Shown: positions 24,818 through 34,576, numbered from the stretch's first letter. The stretch: 49,577 bases of DNA from Candidatus Brevibacterium intestinavium (GCA_019117545.1 DWZN01000229.1:1-49577), one strand, 5' to 3'. Notes: a model not told the origin generated them from the letters alone. Program-made: numbers and translations.

Positions 24818-24955
24818 GGTGCTCCTTGCAGATTCTCGATGGCAGATGATGATTTGGCCTGTGCTCAGCCTAACGTCAGCCGACAGGGGTTTTCTTCCCG
24901 TTCGATTCCGCTCTGGGCTGATGCGGCGACGGAGGGAATGTCGTCAGGGCGGGAC

Positions 24956-25549
24956 TCAGCGCTGGGAGAACGAACTCAGCCCGCCCCAGCTCATCTGGGT
25001 CAGCAGCGACACGGCGGAGTCGACATCGACGCCGCGCTGGGAGTCGAGCTGTTTGACGACGACCTCGGCGGTGCCGATGAGAGCCCGGCACAGAAGCTGG
25101 GCCTCGTCGTCTTTCAGCGGTGCGAAGTTCTGCAGGGCAGTGACCACACGTGCGGCCGACCTCTCCCGCAGATTGCGCAGCTTCTTCTCGGCCTTCGGTT
25201 CGTAGACGTCGGAGTTGAAGATGATGACGAACTCTTCACGGTGCGAGACGACGAAATCGAAATAGGCACGATAGGTGGCGCGGACCTGTTCGTGCGGATC
25301 GTTCGTCGAGCCCAGCGCCTCGGCCAGACGGGAGTCCAGGTGGGCGGCGGAGGAATCGATGAGCGCGAGATACAGATCCTGCTTCGAATCGAAATGCTGG
25401 TAGAGCACGGGCTTGGACACGCCGGCGGCCTCGGCGATCATGTCCATCGACGTCGTTCGATATCCACGTGTGGCGAAGACGGAGCGCGCCACGGACACCA
25501 ATTGGTCGCGGCGTTGGTCACGGGGCAATCTCTGTTGTGGACTCGACAT
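24956..25549 (-). CDS. TetR/AcrR family transcriptional regulator
   Basis: 197 residues. The N-terminal helix-turn-helix is clear: RRDQLVSVARSVFATRGYRT then MIAEAAGVSKPVLYQHFDSKQDLYLAL. The rest is an all-helical ligand domain. Synteny (helicase, ferritin-like, DUF3107) points to the Rv3208 orthologue group. The ATG lies 6 bases after a TAGCAT -10. No clear autoregulatory palindrome is seen in the 111-base spacer shared with adnA. Ligand and targets unknown. Confidence 0.88.
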   Translation of the reverse strand: MSSPQQRLPRDQRRDQLVSVARSVFATRGYRTTSMDMIAEAAGVSKPVLYQHFDSKQDLYLALIDSSAAHLDSRLAEALGSTNDPHEQVRATYRAYFDFVVSHREEFVIIFNSDVYEPKAEKKLRNLRERSAARVVTALQNFAPLKDDEAQLLCRALIGTAEVVVKQLDSQRGVDVDSAVSLLTQMSWGGLSSFSQR

Positions 25550-25555
25550 TCTTCA

Positions 25556-25561
25556 ATGCTA
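25556..25561 (-). promoter_or_regulatory. Leaderless -10 of tetR-type gene
   Basis: TAGCAT on the minus strand, 6 bases before the ATG at 25549. Confidence 0.55.
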
Positions 25562-25660
25562 CGCGAAGACCAGCCTGTGACCGGGCAGGCAGGGCGGAGG
25601 TGACGCGCCGGATCCGGGGGTCGGGGAAGTCGTGTCAGCTGCTCGTGGTGGAATACGGGT

Positions 25661-28600
25661 ATGGATGAGATGACGAAGGAGATGGGCGCCACGCTGCTCT
25701 CCGGTGGCTGCCTGAACATCGTCGGCCGCCCCGGTACGGGCAAGACGACACTGCTCGAATCGCTCTATTCGCATCTGGTCGCTCAGGTCGATCCCTCGTC
25801 CGTCCTCGTGCTCACCGCCGATCGCGACCATGCCGATGTGCTGCGCAACCGACTCGAGGTTCCCGCCGATGCGGTGCTCTCGGCCGCTCCGGCCCGCAGC
25901 GTGTCCTCCTTCGCCTACGGCATCGCCCGGGCCGCTCACACGACGAGGACCGGAGAGGACCTCGCCTTCATCTCCGGGGCCGATCAGGACGTGTTCCTCG
26001 CCGACCTCCTCGCCGGTCACGAGCGCGGTCACTCCCGTGGTCCCGACTGGCCGTCGGAGATCACCGCCGAGGTCCGCTCGACGGCTGCCTTCCGCACCGA
26101 GGTCAGGGACGCCCTCAACCGGGTGATGGAATTCGACTTCGGTCTGCGCGTGCCCGAACCGGACGGCGGCGATCACGTCTTCGACTTCGGCCGCAGTGCT
26201 CTTGAGCGCGCCCTTGCCCGGCATCCCGATCCTCGCTGGTCGGCCGTGGCCGAGATCCTCGACGAGTATCTGGGCATCATGTCCATGCCCGGCTACGGGG
26301 GAGTCGACTCCGCCACCGTGCTCGCCCTGGCCGCGTTCGAGATCTTCCGAGAACCCGCCGAGGTGACCGCCGGCAGAGCGTGGACCTTCGCTCCCGATCG
26401 GGTGCCCGGGGTGGTGCTCGCCGACGGGGTGCAGGACTTCCCGGCGGCCAGCTGGGGGATTCTCGAGCAGCTGAGAGGACGCGGCAGCGCCGTGGCCCTG
26501 TTCGGCTCCCCGGAAACGGTGACCGGACGGTTCCACGGCGCCGATGCCTCGATCATCGATCGTGCCACTGCCGAGGCGGGCTTCGACACCGTCGTCCTCG
26601 ACCGGCCGGGGGACGTCGATCCGGAACTGGCCGAGGTCATCGACGGATTCGGCGGCAGGATCACCACCCGGTGGTCTCTGGGGCACATGCCCCGACCGCG
26701 GGGGGAGGAGAAGGAGGGAGCCCCTGCCGAGGCTGTGCCCGGCGAGGAGACGCCCGCGGAAACCGGTCGCGACGTTCCGCTGGAGACCCATGTGTTCGAT
26801 GGCAGCGCATCGGGACATCGGTATCTGGCGCGTCGGATCACGAACTTCGTCGAGAACGGACACTCCTGGTCCGATGTCGCACTCATCTGCCGGAATTCGG
26901 CAACGGCTCGGACGATCGCCAGCGAGCTGCGCGCCTCAGGCGTGTCCATCGCCACGCTGATGCAGCCGCTGAACATCGATCCCGCGACCGCTCCGCTGCT
27001 GCAGCTGCTGTCGACCCGGCCGGACTTCGACGACGATGAGTCGATCGCCGAACTCGCCCTGTCCCTGGCCGGCAGCATCTATGTCCGACTCGACCCGGTC
27101 CAGATCCGTCGCTTCAGGCGCAGCGTGCGCCGGCGCTTTCCCGCCGCCAGCAGCACGGCCTCGCTCGCGCAGGCGCTGCGCAGCCCCATCGACGATTCGT
27201 CCCCGCAGGGGCTGGCGACGATCTCACGCATGCTCCACGCGGCGGCCGAGGTCGGAACATCCGACCCGCACCAGGCGCTGTGGGCGATCTGGGATGCCGC
27301 CGGGGTGGCACAGAGATGGCAGGACGAGGCGCTGCGCGACCCCGAATCGGTCACCCACGGCTACCTGGACTCGGTGCTGCGGCTGTTCGCCCTTGCCGAG
27401 AAGATCGCCGACCGAGGTGGCTTCACCGCGCGCTCCTTCGCCGGGATCGTCGCCGAACAGGACATCGCGCAGGACTCCCTGGCCGACACCGCCGGGTTCG
27501 CCGACCACGTGCGAGTCGGCACGCCGTCCTCCCTGGCCCATGTGCGGGTTCCTCTGGTCATCATCGCCGAGGTCAACGACGGGGTGTGGCCGAACCCGAA
27601 GCTGCGCGGCGGCATCCTCGGCCTGACCGACCTCGCCTCGGTGCTGGCCACGGGGGAGACCGTCACCGCGGACCCGGGTTACCACTCGCATGCGAAGCGG
27701 ACGAACCTGCGCGAGGAGGGCGAACTGTTCTATACCGCGCTGAGCCGAGCACAGGAGCGGGTGATCGTCACGGCCGTGACGGATGCCGAGACCGAGCCCT
27801 CACCGTTCTTCGACGTTCTGGCCGCCGGCACCGCCAAAGGCACCGAGGCGGCCGACGGCTATGCGATCACCCACGAGGACGAACTGCCGCCGCTGACGCT
27901 GACCGAGATGGCCGCACATGCCAGAGCCCACCTGCTCCAGTCCGCTGCGGCGCTCGGGCCCGACACCAACGGCGGGTCCGACGTCGAGGGCCCGCCCGAT
28001 GAGCAGACTCAGACCTGGGCGCAGCTGATGCGCGCACTGGCGGCGGCGAACCCAGCGGTGGCGGACCCGAAGCAGTGGCGCGAAGCCGAGGACATCACCA
28101 CCAGCGAACCGCTGTTCACCTCCGCCGACACGGTGCGGGTGTCACCATCGCAGGTGGAATCGTTCACGGACTGCGCCCTCCGGTGGTTCCTCACCCGCAA
28201 CGGCGGGGACCGTCCGAGCTCGACCGCCCAGAACCTCGGCACCATCATCCACGCGGCCGCCGAGAACTACCCCGAAGGCCCGACCTCGGCGATCCGCGAC
28301 TATGTGCAGAAGGAGTTCCACACCCTCGAATTCGACGCGGAGTGGGAACGCGAACGCGAATTCGATGTGGCGATGACGATGGCCGACCGCCTCGGCGAGT
28401 ACATCATGAACGCTCCCGGCGAACTGGTGGGGGTGGAGGCACAGGTCTACGCCGTCGGCGTCGACGACGAGGGACGGCAGTGGAAGGTCACCGGCCGCCT
28501 CGACCGCGTCGAGGAGGTCGAGGGCGGTCTGCGCATCGTCGACTTCAAAACGGGCCGGAACGTCGTGGCCGGCAAGGAGATGGACCGGCACGCTCAGTTG

Positions 28601-28900
28601 GGCGTGTACCAGGAGGCGATCAATTCGGGCACCATCACGATCGGACAGGACGAGAGACTCGAGGCCCAGGCCTATGGTGCCGAACTCGTCTTCCTGCGCA
28701 GATCATCCCGGACCGTCAGGGAGCAGCCGGCCCTCGAGGCCGACTCCGACCCCGGTTGGGCTCGGGACCTCATCGACGATGTGTCCGGCAGAATGCGGGC
28801 GGCGAGCTTCCCCGCCCGAGTCGAACCGCAGAAATGCCAGAGCTGTCCCGTCCGATCGTCCTGCCCGGCGATCGGTCCGAAGATGCTGGAGGAGAACTGA
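25661..28900 (+). CDS. adnA: AdnA-like subunit of double-strand-break-resecting helicase-nuclease
   Basis: 1079 residues: a UvrD/Rep-type motor fused to a C-terminal PD-(D/E)XK nuclease. Walker A is GRPGTGKTT (residues 22-30). Walker B reads LADGVQD with D255-G256, so the usual catalytic Glu is Gly. Motif VI is FYTALSRAQERV. The nuclease shows GTIIHAAAE, D948 (GRLDR), D961 and K963 (VDFKTG). Four cysteines, C838 and C1059/C1062/C1068 (CxxCxxxxxC), match an AddB-type Fe-S clasp. It overlaps adnB by one base, as in the mycobacterial AdnAB pair. Start codon uncertain among ATGs at 25661, 25670 and 25682. Confidence 0.86.
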   Translation: MDEMTKEMGATLLSGGCLNIVGRPGTGKTTLLESLYSHLVAQVDPSSVLVLTADRDHADVLRNRLEVPADAVLSAAPARSVSSFAYGIARAAHTTRTGEDLAFISGADQDVFLADLLAGHERGHSRGPDWPSEITAEVRSTAAFRTEVRDALNRVMEFDFGLRVPEPDGGDHVFDFGRSALERALARHPDPRWSAVAEILDEYLGIMSMPGYGGVDSATVLALAAFEIFREPAEVTAGRAWTFAPDRVPGVVLADGVQDFPAASWGILEQLRGRGSAVALFGSPETVTGRFHGADASIIDRATAEAGFDTVVLDRPGDVDPELAEVIDGFGGRITTRWSLGHMPRPRGEEKEGAPAEAVPGEETPAETGRDVPLETHVFDGSASGHRYLARRITNFVENGHSWSDVALICRNSATARTIASELRASGVSIATLMQPLNIDPATAPLLQLLSTRPDFDDDESIAELALSLAGSIYVRLDPVQIRRFRRSVRRRFPAASSTASLAQALRSPIDDSSPQGLATISRMLHAAAEVGTSDPHQALWAIWDAAGVAQRWQDEALRDPESVTHGYLDSVLRLFALAEKIADRGGFTARSFAGIVAEQDIAQDSLADTAGFADHVRVGTPSSLAHVRVPLVIIAEVNDGVWPNPKLRGGILGLTDLASVLATGETVTADPGYHSHAKRTNLREEGELFYTALSRAQERVIVTAVTDAETEPSPFFDVLAAGTAKGTEAADGYAITHEDELPPLTLTEMAAHARAHLLQSAAALGPDTNGGSDVEGPPDEQTQTWAQLMRALAAANPAVADPKQWREAEDITTSEPLFTSADTVRVSPSQVESFTDCALRWFLTRNGGDRPSSTAQNLGTIIHAAAENYPEGPTSAIRDYVQKEFHTLEFDAEWEREREFDVAMTMADRLGEYIMNAPGELVGVEAQVYAVGVDDEGRQWKVTGRLDRVEEVEGGLRIVDFKTGRNVVAGKEMDRHAQLGVYQEAINSGTITIGQDERLEAQAYGAELVFLRRSSRTVREQPALEADSDPGWARDLIDDVSGRMRAASFPARVEPQKCQSCPVRSSCPAIGPKMLEEN

Positions 28901-31900
28901 TGCGCTTCACCGCCGAACAGCTCGCGCGGCTGACAGCCGCCGACCCCGCACAGGCCTTCCCGCCCAGCCCGGAACAGAAGATCATCATCGAAGCCGATCC
29001 GCAGCAGTCGATGAAGGTCACCGCCGGCGCCGGCTCCGGCAAGACCACCGTCATCTCGCAGCGAGTGGTGTGGTTGGTCGCCAACGGGCACGTATCGCCG
29101 GAGGAGATCCTCGGACTCACCTTCACCCGCAAGGCCGTCGGCGAACTCGGAGGACGCATCCGCGTGCTCCTGTCCCGGCTCAGGCACAACCTCGGGCAGG
29201 GCCGGGAGCTGTCGCTGCCCGGTCTGGACACTCCCACCGTGTCGACCTACAACTCGTATGCGGCCTCGATCGTCAGCGAACACGGAGCGAGCATCGGAAT
29301 CGAACCCGAGACCGTGCTGCTCGACGACGCCGCCGCGCACACCATCGCCGCGAAGATCATCGACTCCACGCCGCCGGATGAGATACCCGGAAACTTCTCC
29401 CGGGAGACGATGATCGCCGACATCATCGCACTGGCCGGAGCCATGAACGATCATGGACGCGACGTCGACGAGGTCACCGACTACCTCGAACAGTGTCTGG
29501 CCGCGCTCGTATCCAGCAAGGGAAAACCGGTCGACCCCAACGGGCGGCGGGCGAAGCTCGAAGCGAAGATCAGGACCGCACGGCTGGCCGATGCCTATAT
29601 GCAGGCGAAGCGACAGAACCTGGCGATGGACTTCTCCGACCAGGTGAGATTCGCCCAGCGCATCATCGACGAAGTGCCGGCCGCGGCTCAGGCCGAGAGA
29701 GCACGCTGGAGGATCGTCCTCCTCGACGAATTCCAGGACACGTCGGTCGCCCAACTCAGACTGCTGCGCGACCTGTTCGCCTCGACCGCCGTGACCGCTG
29801 TCGGCGATCCCCGACAGGCCATCTACGGGTGGCGAGGTGCCAGCGCCGACAATATGAGCCGTTTCTCCTCCGATTTCACCGAGGTCGAATCGCTGACACT
29901 GAGCACGAGCTGGCGCAACGACCGGTCGATCCTGCACGTGGCCAACCGCATCGCCGAAGGACTCACCGACAGCAGCGAGAGCCCGCTGACCGCCCGCGAC
30001 GGAGCCGGCGACGGGCAGGTGGGCATCGAGATCAGCTCGGGCGCACACGACCCCGACTTCCTCACCAACGGCCTGAGAGCCCTCACCGAATGGTTCGCCA
30101 CCATCCCCGAAGGGGCGACGAAGGCCGTGCTGTGCCGCAAACGCGCGCATTTCGCAGCCGTCGCAGCCGCCCTGGAGGCCGCGGGGTTCGCAGTCCATGT
30201 GCACGGTTCCTCCGGGCTGCTCAGCGACCCCTTCGTCGCCGACCTGCGGGCGGTGCTCACCGCGGCCGTCGACCCGATGGCCGGCAACGAACTCATGCGG
30301 CTGATCAGCGGCCGCATGCTCGGACTCGGTGCCGGCGACATCGCCGGACTGCAGTCATTCACCCACAGACAGACCGAACGACGGCAGGCGGAACGGACCG
30401 AAGCGGGCCTCGACCCCGCTGAGGTCATCGCCGAAGCCATCGACCAGGCCACCATCGTCGAAGGCGTCGACGAGCTCATCGAAGTCCAGCGCGCCATCGA
30501 CCAGGGTCCGCGAACGGCCGCGGACAGGGCACTGGTCGCCGACTACCGAGCGGCAGGGCTGAGCCGAGAAGCACTGGACCGCTTGGTCGCACTGGCCCGG
30601 GCGCTGCGCACCGTCCGGTCGGGCACCGGCACCATCTCCTCGATCATCCGCACGGCCATGGCGGAGACCGGGATCGACTCGGACATCTGGGGTCTGAACG
30701 ACTCCCTGCGCAACCTGCACCGCTCGGCCGTCGACTCGTTCCTGTCCGCGGCCAGCCAGTACGCGACCACCGACGACCAGCCCACGATCACCGGCTTCCT
30801 GTCCTGGCTGAGCCTCATGGAAGCTCACGACGCCCTCAACGCCGTCGAACCGACGGCGGCAGCCGATGCGATCAACATCATGACCGTTCACGCATCGAAG
30901 GGGCTGGAATTCGACGCGGTGGCCGTGCCCTCGCTCGTGGTCAAGGACTTCCCGACCGAACCGCGTGACAAGGAGGGCTGGATGGACCGGACCGCCCTGC
31001 CGTATCCCCTGCGAGGGGACCGAGCGCACCTGGTCGACTTCGATCTGCGGGAGGCCGAGTTCGAGACGAAGAAGGCACTCGACGAATGGATCGGGGACTT
31101 CATCAGGCCGCGCATCGCCGAGGCCCACGTGGCCGAGGAACGGCGTCTTGCCTATGTCGCCTTCACCCGAGCCAAGCGTTACCTGTGGCTCGGGGCCGAA
31201 CTGATGGGGGCGAGGACCGTTCCCGACGAGCCCTCTCCCTTCCTCACCGAGGCGATCGAAGCGCTCGGGGCACAGGTGGAGATCCCCGAACCGGCCGATG
31301 AGAGCGAGGAAGACCGGATCGAGACCAGCCTGTGGCCGGTTCCGCGCACCGAACGGGTCGCCGCGGCTCAGCGCGCAGCCGAGTGGGTCGAGGCCAGCCG
31401 AGAGGTCGGTTTGGAGGAGCTGGCCGCAGAGCCCGGTCCCGTCGGACGCTATGCCGCCCAGGCGCTTCGCATCGGGGACCGGCCGGAGACCGGTTCTGCC
31501 GCGGGCATGCCCGATCGACTGTCGGCGACCGCCCTGGTCGCCTGGCGGCGGGATCCGCAGAGCTTCCGCACGCAGACTCTGCGCCCGATACCGACCCCGC
31601 CCAGCCGGGCGGCCGAGATCGGCACGAACTTCCATTCCTGGGTCGAACAGCATTTCGGGCAGTCGAGCATCGACATCGGCGAAGACGAACTCGTGCGATC
31701 GATCGATGCGACCACCGTCGAACGGCTGCAGGAGACCTTCCTGTCCTCCGAATTCGCCAGCAGAAGCCCCGACCACGTGGAGATGTCGTTCGAACTCGTC
31801 CTCGGCAGGTTCCGGGTCCCCGGCAAGATCGATGCCGTATTCATCACCGACGGGCACGCGGAGGTCGTCGACTGGAAGACCTCGAAGAAACCCGAGGCGC

Positions 31901-32085
31901 ACGTGCTCGAGGTGATGAAGTGGCAGCTGGCGCTCTACCGGTTTGCGATCCTGCGGGCACATCCGGAGATCACCGACGTGACGGGCACGTTCTACTTCGT
32001 CGGCAGCGACGAGATCGTGCGTCTGACCGATCTGCCCGACGAAGACGAGGTCATCGCCTGGCTGGAGGCCAACGACCTCACCTGA
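28900..32085 (+). CDS. adnB: AdnB-like lead motor/nuclease subunit
   Basis: 1061 residues. The ATG shares one base with the adnA stop (TGATG) and follows GGAGGAG; longer readings upstream lie inside adnA and are rejected. The SF1A motor is complete: Q-motif FPPSPEQ, Walker A AGAGSGKTT (42-50), Walker B LLDEFQDTS (D276, E277), GDPRQAIYGWRGA, VHASKGLEFD and YVAFTRAK. The nuclease domain has GTNFHSWVE, D978 (GKIDAVF), D991 and K993 (VDWKTSK). With AdnA it should resect DNA ends in RecA-dependent repair. No Cys cluster, so only AdnA carries Fe-S. Confidence 0.89.
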   Translation: MRFTAEQLARLTAADPAQAFPPSPEQKIIIEADPQQSMKVTAGAGSGKTTVISQRVVWLVANGHVSPEEILGLTFTRKAVGELGGRIRVLLSRLRHNLGQGRELSLPGLDTPTVSTYNSYAASIVSEHGASIGIEPETVLLDDAAAHTIAAKIIDSTPPDEIPGNFSRETMIADIIALAGAMNDHGRDVDEVTDYLEQCLAALVSSKGKPVDPNGRRAKLEAKIRTARLADAYMQAKRQNLAMDFSDQVRFAQRIIDEVPAAAQAERARWRIVLLDEFQDTSVAQLRLLRDLFASTAVTAVGDPRQAIYGWRGASADNMSRFSSDFTEVESLTLSTSWRNDRSILHVANRIAEGLTDSSESPLTARDGAGDGQVGIEISSGAHDPDFLTNGLRALTEWFATIPEGATKAVLCRKRAHFAAVAAALEAAGFAVHVHGSSGLLSDPFVADLRAVLTAAVDPMAGNELMRLISGRMLGLGAGDIAGLQSFTHRQTERRQAERTEAGLDPAEVIAEAIDQATIVEGVDELIEVQRAIDQGPRTAADRALVADYRAAGLSREALDRLVALARALRTVRSGTGTISSIIRTAMAETGIDSDIWGLNDSLRNLHRSAVDSFLSAASQYATTDDQPTITGFLSWLSLMEAHDALNAVEPTAAADAINIMTVHASKGLEFDAVAVPSLVVKDFPTEPRDKEGWMDRTALPYPLRGDRAHLVDFDLREAEFETKKALDEWIGDFIRPRIAEAHVAEERRLAYVAFTRAKRYLWLGAELMGARTVPDEPSPFLTEAIEALGAQVEIPEPADESEEDRIETSLWPVPRTERVAAAQRAAEWVEASREVGLEELAAEPGPVGRYAAQALRIGDRPETGSAAGMPDRLSATALVAWRRDPQSFRTQTLRPIPTPPSRAAEIGTNFHSWVEQHFGQSSIDIGEDELVRSIDATTVERLQETFLSSEFASRSPDHVEMSFELVLGRFRVPGKIDAVFITDGHAEVVDWKTSKKPEAHVLEVMKWQLALYRFAILRAHPEITDVTGTFYFVGSDEIVRLTDLPDEDEVIAWLEANDLT

Positions 32086-32212
32086 CTCCGGACCCGCCGG
32101 ACTCCGGGTGCGGCAGCATCCCGGTCCTGCCTGATCTCCGATCTCCCGGCAGGCTCCGATCCCCTCGGCAGTCGATACCGCCGGGCGGACTACGGGTGGG
32201 GCGAGCCGTGGT

Positions 32213-33463
32213 TCAGGGGCGGTCCGGTCGCGATATCGGACCGGTCCCGTCATCCTGATCCGGAGTGGGTTCGGTCGAGGCAGCGGACTCGTCGGATGCA
32301 GCGGGTGCGTCGGCGGCTGGTTCGTCGGAGGCGGAGGCCGGTCGGGCACGGGGGATGAAGACGTCGCTGCGGTCCCGCTCGGTGATCGCAGCCTCGACAC
32401 CCGTGCCCTCCTCATCCGCCGGACCGTTCGTCCCGTCGGACACGACCTCGTGCTCGTCGTCACCGGCAGAGGCGTCGTCGGCCGTCGGGGTCTCGGCAGA
32501 GGCGTCGTCCCGGTGTTCGGCGGACCCGGAATCGGTGCCGGGGGCGGCGGCGAAGAGAACGTCGTTGAACGAGACCAAGAGGTCGGCGGCGTCCTCGATG
32601 GCGGCCTCATCGCCGGAATCGACGGCTTCGAGCAGCCAATCGAGGACAGCGAATTCGGCCAGCAGCTCGGCACGGGTGATGACGTGCTCATCGGCGCGGG
32701 GACGGGAGTTGAGGTACTCCTCGAAGAACGTCGGCAGGGCCGCCGGGTCGATCAGTGCGGAGGCCGCAGCCAGATCGACGGCAGGATCGGCCACCCGCAG
32801 ACGGCCGATCTCCGACAACGCGAGCACCCGCTCCTGATCTGTGTAGACACTCGCCTCATCGATGGAGCCGTGGATGGGGGTGGCCAGGAAGTGCCAGAGA
32901 GCGACCTTCTCGAACTCCTCCTCCCAGTGCTGGAGCAGAGCCGAGGGCACCCGGCCGGTGCTTGCGGCCTGGTCGAGGCGTTCGAGGATGAGGAACTGCG
33001 ACCGAGAGGGGTCCTCGACCGGGAAACCGGCCTCGGAAACCGGTTCGGGAGCGGCCGAATGCAGGGTCGCCAGGGCCTGCGCCAAAGAACTGGCCCGAGC
33101 CGTGTCGGCGATGGGCACATCGCCCAGAGGCGCTCCGGGCAGGGGGTCGACCAGAGTCACGGTCGTCGGAGTCGAGGTGCCGAAGTATTCGGCATCGACC
33201 TCGGTCAGGGCCCGCAGATGCGGCCATGTGAAGTCAGCGTGCGGGTACATGGCGTCGTAGATGCGGCCCGCCTCGGCGGCGGAGCCGGTGTCCGCGGTGC
33301 GATCGAGCTGAGTCTGAGCCGTCGCCACGAGCTGTTGCCGGTCGTCATCGAGCAGAACTCTGACACCGTCGTCGAGGGGAGGCAGAGGTGTCCATTTCGT
33401 CGGGGCGAAGCCGTCGAGCATCGTCGCCGCGATCGCAGTCAACTTGAGCGCCTTGGTATCCAC
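32213..33463 (-). CDS. APH-like fold protein, probable pseudokinase
   Basis: 416 residues from a GTG at 33463, 7 bases after TAGATT. The core resembles aminoglycoside/macrolide phosphotransferases: FLILERL hinge, HGSIDEASVYTD in the place of HGDLxxxNxL, and LSEIGRLRVADPAVDLA in the place of IDFxxxxxGDPAxDLA. The catalytic Asp and the Asn of the HxDxxxxN motif are both Ser, and the metal-binding Asp of the IDF motif is also Ser, so transfer activity is unlikely. The C-terminal 90 residues are acidic and disordered. Convergent with adnB and divergent from nudC; relatives beside nudC/uvrD2 are common in Micrococcales (recalled). Role unknown. Confidence 0.68.
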   Translation of the reverse strand: MDTKALKLTAIAATMLDGFAPTKWTPLPPLDDGVRVLLDDDRQQLVATAQTQLDRTADTGSAAEAGRIYDAMYPHADFTWPHLRALTEVDAEYFGTSTPTTVTLVDPLPGAPLGDVPIADTARASSLAQALATLHSAAPEPVSEAGFPVEDPSRSQFLILERLDQAASTGRVPSALLQHWEEEFEKVALWHFLATPIHGSIDEASVYTDQERVLALSEIGRLRVADPAVDLAAASALIDPAALPTFFEEYLNSRPRADEHVITRAELLAEFAVLDWLLEAVDSGDEAAIEDAADLLVSFNDVLFAAAPGTDSGSAEHRDDASAETPTADDASAGDDEHEVVSDGTNGPADEEGTGVEAAITERDRSDVFIPRARPASASDEPAADAPAASDESAASTEPTPDQDDGTGPISRPDRP

Positions 33464-33470
33464 CTTTCCC

Positions 33471-33476
33471 AATCTA
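33471..33476 (-). promoter_or_regulatory. Leaderless -10 of pseudokinase gene
   Basis: TAGATT on the minus strand, 7 bases before the GTG at 33463, which supports this GTG over starts further up. Confidence 0.55.
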
Positions 33477-33585
33477 CCGTCTGCTCCCGGCTGAGACACG
33501 GGACTCGCCGCCGAGCGTGTCAGTCGCGCCGAAGCCGGGGCCCGGACGGAGCCGACTCGCACCCGTGTGCGTCAGGGCCCTGAGC

Positions 33586-33591
33586 TATCGT
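33586..33591 (+). promoter_or_regulatory. Leaderless -10 of nudC-uvrD2 operon
   Basis: TATCGT ends 7 bases before the ATG at 33599 and overlaps an in-frame GTG at 33590, which is therefore unlikely to be used. Confidence 0.5.
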
Positions 33592-33598
33592 GGAATGC

Positions 33599-34576
33599 AT
33601 GAAGTCATTGCCTCGTGTGAAGCCGATCAGCCTCGCCCGTCACGGAATCGATCGCGACTATCTCACCCGGGGTTCGGACGGAGACCTGTCCGAGGTCTGG
33701 GCGTCCGGAGCCGCAGCGGTCTTCGAACATCGCGGAGCCCTGCTTGTGGCAGCCGGCGGGCTCTTCCTCGGTGATCGCGAACAGGTGCCTGAGGGACAGA
33801 CCGAGATCTACCTCGGCCGGGACGCCGCCGCGACGCGCTACATCGGAGTCTCGCTCGATGACGCCGGCCGCAGTCACCTCGACTCAGCCCTGGAGGCCTC
33901 CCGGGCCCGCGATGCCAGCGATCTGCTCACCGCACCCGGCGACGGTCTCGACAGCTCCGAACCCGTGTGGCTGCCCCTGCGACAATTGGCCGAGTCCCTC
34001 GACGACGTGCAGGTGTCCTTGGCCTGCGAAGTCGTGGGAGTCGGCAATTGGCATCGCGCCCACCAGTACTCGCCGCGCACCGGCAGCCCGACCGAACCGG
34101 CCCTCGGCGGGTGGGTGCGCCGCGATCCGGAGACCGGAAGCGAACACTTCCCGCGCACCGACCCTGCCGTCATCGTCGTCATCGTCAACACCGATGACGA
34201 CGGCGTCGAACGCGTCCTTCTGGGCAACAACGCCGCGTGGGAGGCCGACCGGTACTCGCTGCTGGCCGGCTTCGTCGAACCCGGGGAGACACTCGAACGC
34301 GCTGTGATCAGAGAGATCTGGGAAGAGGCCCACCTCGAGGTCACAGATCCCCAGTACCTCGGGTCCCAGCCGTGGCCCTTCCCGTGTTCGCTCATGCTCG
34401 GGTTCTCCGCCGAGGCACCCAGCCGTGAGTTCGCCGCGGACCGGACCGAGATCGCCACCCTGAGATGGTTCACTCGCGAGGAGCTGCGAGACGCCATCGC
34501 CGCGAAGACGGTCCGGGCACCCTCGACCGTCTCCATCGCCGGCCAACTCCTCCACAGCTGGTTGGACAACGCGTGA
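33599..34576 (+). CDS. nudC: NAD(+) diphosphatase / RNA deNADding Nudix hydrolase
   Basis: 325 residues. The Nudix box is GFVEPGETLERAVIREIWEE followed by AHLEV (the usual final Gly is His), and the NudC-specific SQPWPFPCSLM motif follows 14 residues later, which fixes the NADH-diphosphatase class. The region that normally holds a four-Cys zinc ribbon (FCPxCG) reads NWHRAHQYSPRTGSPTEP, so the ribbon is lost. The gene overlaps uvrD2 by four bases (GTGA), the order seen in mycobacteria. Confidence 0.9.
   Translation: MKSLPRVKPISLARHGIDRDYLTRGSDGDLSEVWASGAAAVFEHRGALLVAAGGLFLGDREQVPEGQTEIYLGRDAAATRYIGVSLDDAGRSHLDSALEASRARDASDLLTAPGDGLDSSEPVWLPLRQLAESLDDVQVSLACEVVGVGNWHRAHQYSPRTGSPTEPALGGWVRRDPETGSEHFPRTDPAVIVVIVNTDDDGVERVLLGNNAAWEADRYSLLAGFVEPGETLERAVIREIWEEAHLEVTDPQYLGSQPWPFPCSLMLGFSAEAPSREFAADRTEIATLRWFTREELRDAIAAKTVRAPSTVSIAGQLLHSWLDNA

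Noticed and set aside
28075..28899. Upstream extension of adnB by 275 codons
   Set aside because: Lies wholly inside adnA's nuclease domain in another frame. The ATG at 28900 has GGAGGAG before it and a standard N-terminus.
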